Shown: positions 1 to 6,899 of the stretch, piece by piece
How the letters are laid out: each line of letters starts with the position of its first letter
Position numbering within the stretch: position 1 is the first letter of the stretch
Source of the DNA: a virus
Reading direction: 5' to 3' (one strand)
Virus record (IMG/VR): IMGVR_UViG_3300010150_000147
Location: 1 to 25,008 of that record
DNA: 25,008 bases
Notes under the pieces: generated by a model
The model's input: only the letters and a program-made list of their open reading frames with translations
Told to the model about the DNA's origin: nothing
Databases searched by the model: none
Position numbers and translations under genes: made by a program

Positions 1-1165
1 CCAGTTTAACAGACTTGGTCATCAATTCATTGACCATCTGCTGCCACTTCTGAGCCTTTAGGTTGGGCGGCATCATACTCAGTTGCTCCATGCATTGCCG
101 TTGCCAAAGGTTCTGGTTCTGTAACTGCTCCGTAGTAAGTTGCATCCGCTGACCATCAACATCCATGAAATACAAGCGAGGCTCGGACATCAGTATCGTT
201 AGCCCCCCTACGTTTGGCATGTCGGGTGCTTGGTTGCCTACCCCAAAGGGTCGAGTCTTACACACGTTCTTGTCACAGAAATCTTTGAGGGGGCACACGT
301 CACATTGGTAGAAGTATGTAGGCTTCTTTTCCAGTGACCGCTGTATGTTTACAATCTCTGTTGCCTCAAGCGCAGGTTCACATAGTATCCGGTTAAACTC
401 TTCATGGTGTTTCTTCCAATCGTCAGCCCACTTGAGCCTACAATATACCCCGACGGCAAACATGGTAATGTTTCGGTTGTCTTGAATCTTACCTTGACTA
501 GCCATCACCTCTAAACAGTAAGGCCCGTCGGTGAAATATTTACGCTGTCCACCAAACTTCATCTCGTTTAGTTCCGCTGCGCTAACCCGTTTCGCGTTGA
601 CCATCTTGAAAAACTTGTCAAAGTCCACGGCTTCCCCGTCTTTGTCCATCGCGTACCGAGTGGTGATGTCACCTCCATAGTAAGGCATGTTAATAAAGTT
701 ACCAACGTCGCCACGCTCGGCTAAAATTTTATCTTGCTTTGGAAATATCTCACACCCACTGTACCCCAGTGCGATGGACATCTCGGTTAAGTATTCTCGG
801 ATGAGTGCTGCAGGTTCCCAGTCTTTCAGAAACAGGAACAAGTGTGCGCCGCCCGACTTGGAACGGCATAGTATAAGAGGCATCTTCATTGCTTGAACCT
901 TTCGGTTCAACGCTTGGAGATCCAGGTCATAGGTGTCTATGTCTAAGGCTCCGAACTTACATACGTTCTCGGAGTTAATAGGAATTGACCCCACACCTAG
1001 CTCACCATTAATGTGAGCCTGTATTTTTTCTTCGTCCAACTGACCGTGGACCACGCGACTATTAGATTCGGTTTTACCGTTTCTCCCCACGCGACCAACG
1101 ACTGTCGTACCGTACGCTGCCCTCGAACCTTCGAAAGCAGCCAACAATCTTTTTGCATCAGACAT
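1..1165 (-). CDS. Archaeo-eukaryotic-type primase (primase-polymerase), partial
   Basis: 388 codons read without a stop to the window edge, so the C-terminus is missing. Likely the phage replicative primase, making primers on single-stranded DNA. Visible motifs: an acidic pair LDIDTYD at about residues 74-80 (metal-binding DxD), CRSKSGGAHLFLF at 100-112 (the SxGxH nucleotide-binding motif), and FPKQDK...GNFINMPYYGG at 141-165, which matches the AEP domain of TOTE-type primases. A cysteine cluster C-x2-C-x5-C-x4-C at about 288-302 could bind zinc or an Fe-S cluster. The start ATG follows AGGAG at good spacing. It is the last gene of a minus-strand operon after a probable SSB. A helicase domain could follow beyond the window edge. 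Family call is from motif memory, not a search. Confidence 0.82.
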   Translation of the reverse strand, partial: MSDAKRLLAAFEGSRAAYGTTVVGRVGRNGKTESNSRVVHGQLDEEKIQAHINGELGVGSIPINSENVCKFGALDIDTYDLDLQALNRKVQAMKMPLILCRSKSGGAHLFLFLKDWEPAALIREYLTEMSIALGYSGCEIFPKQDKILAERGDVGNFINMPYYGGDITTRYAMDKDGEAVDFDKFFKMVNAKRVSAAELNEMKFGGQRKYFTDGPYCLEVMASQGKIQDNRNITMFAVGVYCRLKWADDWKKHHEEFNRILCEPALEATEIVNIQRSLEKKPTYFYQCDVCPLKDFCDKNVCKTRPFGVGNQAPDMPNVGGLTILMSEPRLYFMDVDGQRMQLTTEQLQNQNLWQRQCMEQLSMMPPNLKAQKWQQMVNELMTKSVKL

Positions 1166-1188
1166 GCTTGGCTCCTGTTGAGGTTAAC

Positions 1189-1225
1189 TGGGCGCGGTTG
1201 ACAGTTAACTTTGCCACCGCGCCCA
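1189..1225. other. 10-bp perfect inverted repeat between SSB and primase genes
   Basis: Arms TGGGCGCGGT (1189-1198) and ACCGCGCCCA (1216-1225) enclose a 17-nt loop. It lies in the only real gap of this operon, between the SSB stop and the primase ribosome binding site. No T-run follows on either strand, so it may be an attenuator, an RNA processing site or an mRNA-stabilising hairpin rather than a strong terminator. Confidence 0.6.
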
Positions 1226-1232
1226 TGGCTTA

Positions 1233-2030
1233 CTAGAATGGGATTTCGTCATCCGCTGCTGGAGTAGCTGGCTTTTCAGCCGCCTGTCCTTCTGAAGCCT
1301 TAACCTCACCCGCAACGATGCTTTGACGAAATGTCTTGGCTTCGTTGTACAGGTTACGATCTTCTACCATGCCGACTTTGGAGACTGCGTAGTTGGCATA
1401 GGTTTCGTTCCGCTTGTTAGTCTCGTCCACAGTGGTGAGTTTCCAAACGGTACTAAAGATAGGTACGATTTGCATCGTTCCTGTCTTCGGGTTCTTCGCT
1501 TTGTTCATCGCGATCTGTGTCTTCCAACGCTTGGACACTTTCATCTGCGTAACTTTGAAGTCTACGACAGCAGGTTCCCACCCACCTTCATCATCCAAAA
1601 CCAAGCAGTAATACTCGTCAGCCTTAACCAACTGGTTGCCGCTAGGGAGCATGTCCATAGTGCCTTCTTTGTGTGTCTGTGCAATGACTGGGTCGCTTGC
1701 ATCAAGCTCCTGCACAAAACCTCCCCCGTTCTCACGAGTCACGAACTCTTTATACTTGGTTATGACGTGACACGGTACGACATTGAGGCCACCCTCTCCA
1801 TCGTACACCGCATTGGTAAGTGTGTTGAACATATCACCAGAAGATAAACCCTCAATATACTGAGCGTCCTTCTTGTTGATCTGCGGTGACATCTGTTGTG
1901 CCAACCGAACGAACGGAATCTGTAGTTCGCTGGAGTCAAAGGCCGCACCTTCCCCACCATCTTGAAAGATATCGTCCATTACATCTGTGCTTAACTCTGC
2001 ACTTTTTGTTTTTGTTACTGCGTTACCCAT
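1233..2030 (-). CDS. Probable phage single-stranded DNA-binding protein
   Basis: 265 residues. The last residues are acidic and end in DDEIPF, like the DDDIPF tip of bacterial SSB and the acidic tails of phage ssDNA-binding proteins, which recruit replication partners. The tail follows an Ala/Glu/Pro-rich linker (about 240-258). The body (about 35-225) is rich in predicted beta strand with conserved-looking aromatic and basic residues (VSKRWKTQ, FSTVWKLTT), as expected of an OB-type domain, but I do not recognise a specific SSB family. Position between helicase/coiled-coil genes and primase supports a replication role. The start overlaps the end of the upstream gene by 8 nt, suggesting coupled translation. 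The tail is direct observation; the function is inferred. Confidence 0.65.
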   Translation of the reverse strand: MGNAVTKTKSAELSTDVMDDIFQDGGEGAAFDSSELQIPFVRLAQQMSPQINKKDAQYIEGLSSGDMFNTLTNAVYDGEGGLNVVPCHVITKYKEFVTRENGGGFVQELDASDPVIAQTHKEGTMDMLPSGNQLVKADEYYCLVLDDEGGWEPAVVDFKVTQMKVSKRWKTQIAMNKAKNPKTGTMQIVPIFSTVWKLTTVDETNKRNETYANYAVSKVGMVEDRNLYNEAKTFRQSIVAGEVKASEGQAAEKPATPAADDEIPF

Positions 2031-2244
2031 TTTTATTTACCTCATATTTATAATCACTAAGAATAGTTTTAATTATAGAGATGCGTTCCTTTGCCATATT
2101 GGCTCCCGCTTTCTCTGCCAGATGTGTGTATGCAACCTTCTGCACCTCACTCAGATCGGCCTCAAGTTCCAAAAGAGTTTGAAGCTCGTCTTCAATCTGT
2201 TGCTCGATCCAACGATCTTCGCACTGTTCTTCAAAATTATCCAT
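2023..2244 (-). CDS. Small acidic helical protein, unknown function
   Basis: 73 residues, largely charged and predicted alpha-helical throughout, with an N-terminal acidic stretch (residues 2-35) and a more basic C-terminus ending KYEVNKNG. No recognised domain. Its start codon overlaps the last base of the upstream coiled-coil gene (TAATG-type junction near 2244), and its end overlaps the SSB gene by 8 nt, so all three are probably translated from one message. The position suggests an accessory replication factor, but nothing in the sequence proves it. Confidence 0.7.
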   Translation of the reverse strand: MDNFEEQCEDRWIEQQIEDELQTLLELEADLSEVQKVAYTHLAEKAGANMAKERISIIKTILSDYKYEVNKNG

Positions 2245-2804
2245 TATGCTTTCCTCTTGATCTGTGCTGCGTTGGTTATAAATGCCCCGAACATATCGAG
2301 GTCGATTGGTTTGCCGTTCTCAAAGCGTTCTTTAACAAATGCCTTGAGGGTTGACGGATGAATATGGGTCTTCATTGTTACTGGAAACCCTTTCTCTTGC
2401 AGGATACCAACGACATCTCCTGCTAGATTGTCTTGCCCTTTGCCGAAAGAACATATGATGTCATTCTTAATGATGTCATCAAGATGATTGTCTCTCAGCC
2501 ACTCAAAAGCCTCTTCGCGTTTAGCCACAGGGATAGACGCTTGCACGATCAACTTGCGATCAACGGTCACCCCGTCAACATCAAGACGTTCGACACCCAT
2601 CTCGTCCATGAGATTAGGTATGCCTTCTATTGTGAGCTTATGCTTCTCAGCCTTCAGATCTTTTAAATGCTGCTCCGTATCCTCAATCTGTTGCTCAACG
2701 CTACGGAGTTGCCGAACCAGTTGGCTTAGTTGCTTACCAGTTCCTGCGTCGATATCGGATAGCGCACTAGCCTCATCGAACATGTCTTCAAATACTTCTG
2801 TCAT
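2244..2804 (-). CDS. Conserved phage coiled-coil protein, unknown function
   Basis: 186 residues. Residues 20-60 form a heptad-like coiled coil (QLVRQLRSVEQQIEDTEQ), followed by a compact domain with motifs DVDGVTV, AFEWLRDN, DIIKN and, near the end, HPSTLKAFVKER and an IKRKA terminus. This arrangement is familiar from many unannotated tailed-phage proteins encoded beside replication genes. I cannot assign a function; a nucleic-acid-associated role is a guess from context. An almost ideal GGAGGT ribosome binding site precedes the ATG, overlapping the stop of the oxygenase gene, which implies strong translation. Confidence 0.75.
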   Translation of the reverse strand: MTEVFEDMFDEASALSDIDAGTGKQLSQLVRQLRSVEQQIEDTEQHLKDLKAEKHKLTIEGIPNLMDEMGVERLDVDGVTVDRKLIVQASIPVAKREEAFEWLRDNHLDDIIKNDIICSFGKGQDNLAGDVVGILQEKGFPVTMKTHIHPSTLKAFVKERFENGKPIDLDMFGAFITNAAQIKRKA

Positions 2805-2808
2805 TTTA

Positions 2809-3360
2809 TTACCTCCACCTTGGACCTTCGAACCATGCGACTAAGGAACGACGAACGCCCTTGGTGACAGGTTCAACTCTATGCAACATGTAACTTGGGA
2901 ATACCAAGACAGTGCCTTTCTCCCTATGCCAGTCGGGTAGTGACTGGTTATGAATACCAAAGCTCCCGCCTTCGTACTCGCTCGGGTCACTCAGTTGCAC
3001 CGTTAATGATATCTTGCGGTCATAAGGAACGTCATGGCTGAATGCCACATCAACGTGCCAATCATAATGACCCTTCTCATCCGCATGATACTCGGTGTAC
3101 TGGACATCGCAACAACGCGTAACGTCGAAAGCAAACGCTCGACGATTCGCTTCTTCCGCGAAACCCCATAGTCGGTCCTTGAGCCAAAGGTTTTCGGATA
3201 GCCAAGAGATACGGCTACGACGAGCCTTATCATTCTCCTCTTTCCGAGCGCCTAGTTTGGCCTTAGTTGATTGCGCGGTAGCCGCAATCTCCGCGACACG
3301 ATCTAAGTCAGCTGACTCAAACCCCTCTTTGCCGCGCCATAGTCTGTGTAGTTCTCTCAA
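2809..3360 (-). CDS. 2-oxoglutarate/Fe(II)-dependent oxygenase (PiuC/PKHD-like)
   Basis: Likely hydroxylates a protein, small molecule or DNA base using Fe(II) and 2-oxoglutarate; substrate unknown. The iron-binding set is visible: HVD in GHYDWHVDVAF, the distal His in MLHRVEPV, then the 2OG-binding Arg in RRSLVAWFEG. RRSRISWL and the EYEGGSFGI stretch also match the family. I chose a TTG start at 3360 because GAGGAG lies six bases upstream; the product is then 183 residues. In-frame ATGs at 3414 and 3447 give 201 or 212 residues, but they lie inside the divergent promoter region and lack a ribosome binding site. First gene of the left minus-strand operon; its stop abuts the next gene's ribosome binding site. 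Confidence 0.85.
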   Translation of the reverse strand: MRELHRLWRGKEGFESADLDRVAEIAATAQSTKAKLGARKEENDKARRSRISWLSENLWLKDRLWGFAEEANRRAFAFDVTRCCDVQYTEYHADEKGHYDWHVDVAFSHDVPYDRKISLTVQLSDPSEYEGGSFGIHNQSLPDWHREKGTVLVFPSYMLHRVEPVTKGVRRSLVAWFEGPRWR

Positions 3361-3386
3361 AGTTTTCTCCTCTTCAGGTGTTGTGG

Positions 3387-3415
3387 TTGACACACAAGTT
3401 CGCGTGTCGTACATT
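3387..3415 (+). promoter_or_regulatory. Sigma70-like promoter for the helicase operon
   Basis: A perfect -35 TTGACA (3387-3392), 17-nt spacer and -10 TACATT (3410-3415, 4 of 6). Transcription would begin near 3422, just before GGAGG at 3426-3430 and the helicase ATG at 3437. It overlaps the opposing promoter for the oxygenase operon. Confidence 0.6.
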
Positions 3416-3417
3416 GG

Positions 3418-3447
3418 ACTATATCGGAGGAAACAAATGAATGTCAA
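3418..3447 (-). promoter_or_regulatory. Sigma70-like promoter for the oxygenase-primase operon
   Basis: Reading on the minus strand: perfect -35 TTGACA (3447-3442), 18-nt spacer, -10 TATAGT (3423-3418, 5 of 6). The predicted start of transcription near 3411 lies upstream of the TTG codon at 3360 but downstream of the ATG at 3414, which supports the TTG start. The -35 sits inside the first codons of the helicase gene. Confidence 0.6.
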
Positions 3448-4903
3448 CTATAAATTCAAAACAACCCCATACGACCATCAGCGGACAGCTTTGGACGCTG
3501 CGGGTAGCCGCGATGCTTTTGGTTTCTTTATGGAAATGGGGACAGGTAAATCAAAGGTACTGATCGACAACCTGGGTGTGCTTTTCCAACAAGGTAAGTG
3601 CAACTTCGCCCTGATCATTGCACCTAAAGGTGTGTATCGCAACTGGGTTGCCAAAGAAATACCAGAGCATATGTCTGATGACGTGCCGAATCGCGTCATC
3701 AGGTGGGTGTCGAGCCCAAATAAGAAACAGAAGAAAGAATTAGAAAGCATTAAGGAACCATATTCGGGGCTCACTATATTCGTGATGAATGTCGAAGCGT
3801 TCTCGACCGTCAAGGGACAGACCGCAGGCAACTGGCTTGCTAAAAAGTTTGGTAGGTTTGGCATGATAGCCATCGACGAAAGCACCACAATAAAAAATCA
3901 CAAGGCCAAAAGAACAAAGGCTCTAATGAAGATAGCCTCTGGCTTCTCGTACCGTCGGCTCTTGACTGGATCACCAGTAACTAAATCGCCACTAGATATA
4001 TATTCTCAGTGTGAGTTTCTTAGGTCTGGTCTGCTTGGATACGATTCGTATTACGCTTTCCAAGGAAGGTACGCTGTTGTGCAAAAGAGAAGTACAGGAG
4101 CGCACTCGTTTTCTCAGGTTGTGGGATACCGTAACTTGGAAGAACTGTCCGAAAGAATGGATCGCTTTAGCTTTCGGGTACTAAAAAAAGACTGCCTCGA
4201 TCTGCCGGAGAAAACATACACCGCACGGTATGTGCCCCTAACCAAAGAACAAAGGGAAATGTATGAACGTATACAGTACGAGGCGTTAATGTTGTTCGAC
4301 AACGGAGAGATGGTTACTGCTCCGGCAGTCATTACACAGCTACTACGTTTACAGCAACTGATGTCAGGTCACCTTAAAACAGACGATGGTACGATGATGA
4401 CCTTCCCGACCAAACGCATGGATGCTTTGGAAGAACTCATGGATGAACATGACGGTAAAGCAATCATCTGGTCTAGGTTTCGCCATGACATAAAATCTAT
4501 CGTGGTTATGCTACAAAAGAAGTACGGCAAGAATGCCGCTGCTGGATACTTCGGGGACACATCAGATGATGAACGTGCCCGTATAGTTCGAGACTTTCAG
4601 AATCCAACACACCCACTCAAGTTCTTTGTGGGTAATCCCGCTACCGCAGGTTACGGTTTAACTCTGACCGAGGCCAACCTTGTGGTATACTACGCCAATG
4701 ACTTTAACCTGGAGACAAGAATCCAGTCTGAAGATCGGGCGCATCGTATCGGTCAGAAGAACCCAGTTACCTACGTTGATTTAATCTGCGAGGGAACCAT
4801 CGATGAGCGCATAGTGAAGGCTTTACGCGCTAAGATAGACATCGGTGCAAAAGTATTAGGAGAGGAAGCACGAGAATGGCTGACACTAAAACCAACCAAA
4901 TAA
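3437..4903 (+). CDS. SNF2-family superfamily 2 DNA helicase/translocase
   Basis: 488 residues from an ATG preceded by GGAGG. ATP-driven DNA translocase, probably serving replication, recombination or replication-fork remodelling. Motifs in order: Q-motif-like YDHQ (12-15), Walker A MGTGKS (34-39), motif II DEST (147-150), motif III LLTGSP (175-180), the second RecA-like domain with AIIWSRFRHD, and motif VI QSEDRAHRIGQ (430-440), the SNF2 signature. Length fits the compact phage SNF2-like helicases with no extra DNA-binding domain. It opens a three-gene plus-strand operon divergent from the primase operon. A longer in-frame extension upstream to 3095 exists but runs through the promoter and the oxygenase gene and is unlikely to be translated. 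Confidence 0.93.
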   Translation: MNVNYKFKTTPYDHQRTALDAAGSRDAFGFFMEMGTGKSKVLIDNLGVLFQQGKCNFALIIAPKGVYRNWVAKEIPEHMSDDVPNRVIRWVSSPNKKQKKELESIKEPYSGLTIFVMNVEAFSTVKGQTAGNWLAKKFGRFGMIAIDESTTIKNHKAKRTKALMKIASGFSYRRLLTGSPVTKSPLDIYSQCEFLRSGLLGYDSYYAFQGRYAVVQKRSTGAHSFSQVVGYRNLEELSERMDRFSFRVLKKDCLDLPEKTYTARYVPLTKEQREMYERIQYEALMLFDNGEMVTAPAVITQLLRLQQLMSGHLKTDDGTMMTFPTKRMDALEELMDEHDGKAIIWSRFRHDIKSIVVMLQKKYGKNAAAGYFGDTSDDERARIVRDFQNPTHPLKFFVGNPATAGYGLTLTEANLVVYYANDFNLETRIQSEDRAHRIGQKNPVTYVDLICEGTIDERIVKALRAKIDIGAKVLGEEAREWLTLKPTK

Positions 4904-5130
4904 AACATGACGCTGCTATCGAAACGATGGTGGACTATAAACGTGGGCTCCGACGATTGGATACCGGAGCAAAGGAACTCGCGTTGCAGACAGGATTAAG
5001 CCAGGACGTAGCCGAAGCATTCTTAAAGGGGATGAAGAAGCACAACGTCACGCAGATCCGAGGCTACAGTAAGGAGCCCGAACGCATGCTACGCGCAAAG
5101 AAAGGTAAACCAAACGAGGCTAAGAGATGA
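4876..5130 (+). CDS. Small basic protein, possible HTH, unknown function
   Basis: 84 residues, strongly basic C-terminus. It overlaps the helicase 3' end by 28 nt and has AGAGG ten bases before its ATG. Residues 32-52 (AKELALQTGLSQDVAEAF) resemble a helix-turn-helix (ELA-x2-TGLS), so DNA binding is possible but unproven. Translation coupling to the helicase suggests they act together, for example as a loader or accessory factor. No family recognised. Confidence 0.65.
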   Translation: MADTKTNQIKHDAAIETMVDYKRGLRRLDTGAKELALQTGLSQDVAEAFLKGMKKHNVTQIRGYSKEPERMLRAKKGKPNEAKR

Positions 5131-5498
5131 CTCAAGCAGAGATGAAGTTTTTTTCCCGCAATAGATTTGAGCAGATGGAGAAGTCCGCTCTTAAATATCA
5201 CAACGAGAACCCTGAGATATACGATCTGTTCTGCAAGTTTACTTTGGATATTATATCTCGAGGATTTCATCACTACGGATCCCAGTCTATCTTTGAGCAG
5301 ATCCGATGGCACACTGATCGACCCGACGTTGACGGGAAAACCACGTTCAAACTCAACAACAATCACCGAACCTTCTATACTCTGTGGTTTGCTCGAGACT
5401 ACCCGCAACACGATACGTTCTTTCGGCAACGAAGAAAGATTAGCTTGCTCTCACCACCTTCGAGACACAAAGAACTAACACCACAAGACTTCTCATAA
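5127..5498 (+). CDS. Conserved phage hypothetical protein
   Basis: 123 residues, starting in an ATGA overlap with the preceding stop. A compact alpha/beta sequence with conserved-looking segments: SALKYHNENPEIYDLF, IRWHTDRP, KLNNNHRTFYTLWF and HDTFFRQRR. This type (helix, then NNxxxxFYxxxF, then a final FFxxR) recurs in unannotated phage proteins near replication genes. No catalytic signature is seen. It is the last gene of the operon; a strong GC hairpin begins seven bases after its stop. Confidence 0.75.
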   Translation: MTQAEMKFFSRNRFEQMEKSALKYHNENPEIYDLFCKFTLDIISRGFHHYGSQSIFEQIRWHTDRPDVDGKTTFKLNNNHRTFYTLWFARDYPQHDTFFRQRRKISLLSPPSRHKELTPQDFS

Positions 5499-5504
5499 AA
5501 GAAA

Positions 5505-5522
5505 GCCCCCCGAAAGGGGGGC
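5505..5522. terminator. GC-rich hairpin terminator between converging operons
   Basis: Seven-bp stem GCCCCCC/GGGGGGC with a GAAA loop. Read on the minus strand the stem is followed by TTTCTTTTAT, a good U-tract, so it should stop the long minus-strand operon. On the plus strand no T-run follows, so plus-strand termination would be weaker. It sits just after the stop of the upstream plus-strand gene. Confidence 0.75.
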
Positions 5523-5571
5523 CAGTATGAGGTAGTAAGGCCACAGGCGTGAGCCATACCGAGCAGTATAG

Positions 5572-5745
5572 TTACACCTTATCCGATACGGGTAAGGAAT
5601 CATAGGCTTTTCGTATCAATACAGATAGCTGCCGTGCCATAGATCTCTGATCCAAGTGTGCCAATTTGTTTAGCATGGCGTGATCATCGAGCAGGACAGC
5701 TACGTTTTTGAACTTAGGCTCCTCCTTCTTTTTTAATTTCGACAT
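5572..5745 (-). CDS. Small ribbon-helix-helix-like protein
   Basis: 57 residues. After a Lys-rich start (SKLKKKEE) comes KNVAVLLDDHAMLNKLA, a short strand then helix, and RSMARQLSVLIRKAYD, a second helix: the layout of Arc/CopG/MetJ ribbon-helix-helix repressors, where the N-terminal strand of a dimer reads DNA and RSxARQLxxLIRKA packs the core. AGGAG lies seven bases before the ATG. It is the last gene of the long minus-strand operon, just before the terminator. A role as phage transcription regulator is inferred; its target could be one of the palindromes noted elsewhere. Call based on pattern only. Confidence 0.65.
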   Translation of the reverse strand: MSKLKKKEEPKFKNVAVLLDDHAMLNKLAHLDQRSMARQLSVLIRKAYDSLPVSDKV

Positions 5746-5808
5746 GTAAATCTCCTGTTGTACGAAATGTGTTGTCCACTTCTACACCATATGTTTGTGA
5801 TGCGCAAG

Positions 5809-6222
5809 TCACATGAAGTAAACCAACGTACTCATGATTGACTTGTCGTTAATCAACACTGTACGCACAACCTCGGTGTCTTCGTCCAACTCTTCAGCAA
5901 GTTCCGTCAACGTCCAGTGCCCATCATCTTCTTTCAGAAGACGGCGAATCTTTTCATTCAAGTTAAGTGGTGCGTTTTCTTGAGTTATTATGTTCAATCC
6001 ATCATGCGTTACCTCAACACGCATCGCTCTCCAGGGTATGCTCTCCCGTTTGTCCGGAAAGTTAGGGACTAAACAGGCTTGCACCGTTTGTCCTGCCTTC
6101 AGCCCAACCGCATCTACAATGCGAGAGTTAAAGAACACCCCGTCACCCTGCTCGGTTACGCCGAACGCGCTGCCGGAATACGTTTGCTCTTCGATAATTA
6201 CTTCTTTTAGTTCTGTTATCAT
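5809..6222 (-). CDS. Probable OB-like plus winged-helix protein
   Basis: 137 residues in two parts. Residues 13-72 (SGSAFGV, GDGVFFNSRIVDA, VQACLVPNF) look like a small beta-barrel similar in layout to cold-shock/OB domains. Residues 85-132 (NEKIRRLLKEDDGHWTLTEL and what follows) read as a winged helix with a recognition segment AEELDEDTEVVRTVL. This suggests a nucleic-acid-binding regulator, function not established. It begins two bases after the stop of the gene before it. Unusual for combining both modules in so short a protein. Confidence 0.65.
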   Translation of the reverse strand: MITELKEVIIEEQTYSGSAFGVTEQGDGVFFNSRIVDAVGLKAGQTVQACLVPNFPDKRESIPWRAMRVEVTHDGLNIITQENAPLNLNEKIRRLLKEDDGHWTLTELAEELDEDTEVVRTVLINDKSIMSTLVYFM

Positions 6223-6223
6223 A

Positions 6224-6394
6224 TTAAAATTTGGGCTCGAAAACCTCGCCCTTCTCCTCTTGTTGCTTGTAGTAGTTAAGTTCTTTTATTAGGTACTCGA
6301 TCCTCGGATCTGATGGGTTCTCCCATTCTATGTCGTCAAGTTTTTTTTCTGTCCTGATAACTAAATCTCTGATTGCTTCTATTCTTGAATCCAT
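6224..6394 (-). CDS. Small charged helical protein, unknown function
   Basis: 56 residues, starting exactly at the stop of the upstream gene (TAA immediately followed by ATG) and ending two bases before the next ATG. The upstream GAGGAA acts as ribosome binding site. Residues 1-20 form an amphipathic helix (RIEAIRDLVIRTEKKLDD), then a turn with NPSDPR, then a second helix (IEYLIKELNYYKQQEE). No domain recognised. The tight junctions on both sides and helix-rich, well-formed codon use support a real gene. Confidence 0.65.
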   Translation of the reverse strand: MDSRIEAIRDLVIRTEKKLDDIEWENPSDPRIEYLIKELNYYKQQEEKGEVFEPKF

Positions 6395-6577
6395 TTATTC
6401 CTCCTCCTTGGGGTCGGCCTCATGGGTCGGCTCCACGATATCTTCTAGAGAGTCAAACATAAACTCTATAAAGTCCGCCGCCTCTTCTAATATTGATACA
6501 GCTTCCTCGCCCTGGATAGGTAAACCTTTCCGTAAGGCCAGTGCCATAATACGCAGTCGTTCCTCGTGATCAGTCAC
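6395..6577 (-). CDS. Small acidic protein, GTG start, unknown function
   Basis: 60 residues from a GTG that overlaps the end of the upstream HTH gene by 8 nt. The protein is acidic: helix LRIMALALRKG, then EEAVSILEEAADFIEFMFDS, and a tail rich in Glu ending DPKEEE. No domain recognised. An alternative ATG at 6547 would remove ten residues; a longer form from 6664 would run deep into the preceding gene and looks wrong. The acidic tail could suit a partner-binding or DNA-mimic role, which is speculation. Confidence 0.55.
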   Translation of the reverse strand: MTDHEERLRIMALALRKGLPIQGEEAVSILEEAADFIEFMFDSLEDIVEPTHEADPKEEE

Positions 6578-6899
6578 GCGGTAACCCGTACCGAGATTTG
6601 ATTTGAGTAACGGATTTAACTGTAAGATCCATAATGTCCGCAGCTTCTCGCAACGAGATCTCACGGCTTAGAAGTTTGTTTAACATCGTAGCATCCTTAG
6701 ACAGTTCTTTGATAATCTTGGGTCTGCCACCCTTGTGTCCATGTGCCTTGGCTTTCTCTCCGTTTCTCGCATGTGCGTTTTGTATTTCTAGTTTAGGGTT
6801 TTTTATTTTATCTAACCGTGTCTGTTCTTCCCAACGCGCACGATAGATTTCCTCGTATCTGATCCTGTCCGATGGACTCATTGGTTTAGATATTCCCAT
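6570..6899 (-). CDS. Helix-turn-helix DNA-binding protein
   Basis: 109 residues. The C-terminal 35 residues (LSREISLREAADIMDLTV, then QIKSRYGLP) form a clear helix-turn-helix of the sigma/resolvase type. The middle is highly basic and carries GHKGGRPK, an AT-hook-like GRP core, giving a second DNA contact. N-terminal residues 8-35 form a charged helix. Probably a phage transcription regulator. It overlaps the upstream cupin gene by 22 nt and the next small gene by 8 nt, so all three are likely co-translated. Confidence 0.75.
   Translation of the reverse strand: MGISKPMSPSDRIRYEEIYRARWEEQTRLDKIKNPKLEIQNAHARNGEKAKAHGHKGGRPKIIKELSKDATMLNKLLSREISLREAADIMDLTVKSVTQIKSRYGLPRD

Noticed and set aside
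1323-1847. 174-codon plus-strand ORF opposite the SSB gene
   Set aside because: Hydrophobic shadow translation without a ribosome binding site; the SSB frame has the acidic DDEIPF tail and operon overlaps.
3095-3436. Upstream extension of the helicase by 114 codons
   Set aside because: It runs antisense through the oxygenase gene and across the promoter; the ATG at 3437 has a strong GGAGG site and starts at the normal N-terminus of the helicase domain.
5523-5571. Possible tRNA or small RNA after the terminator
   Set aside because: No cloverleaf-compatible stems or anticodon loop could be drawn; only short random pairings.
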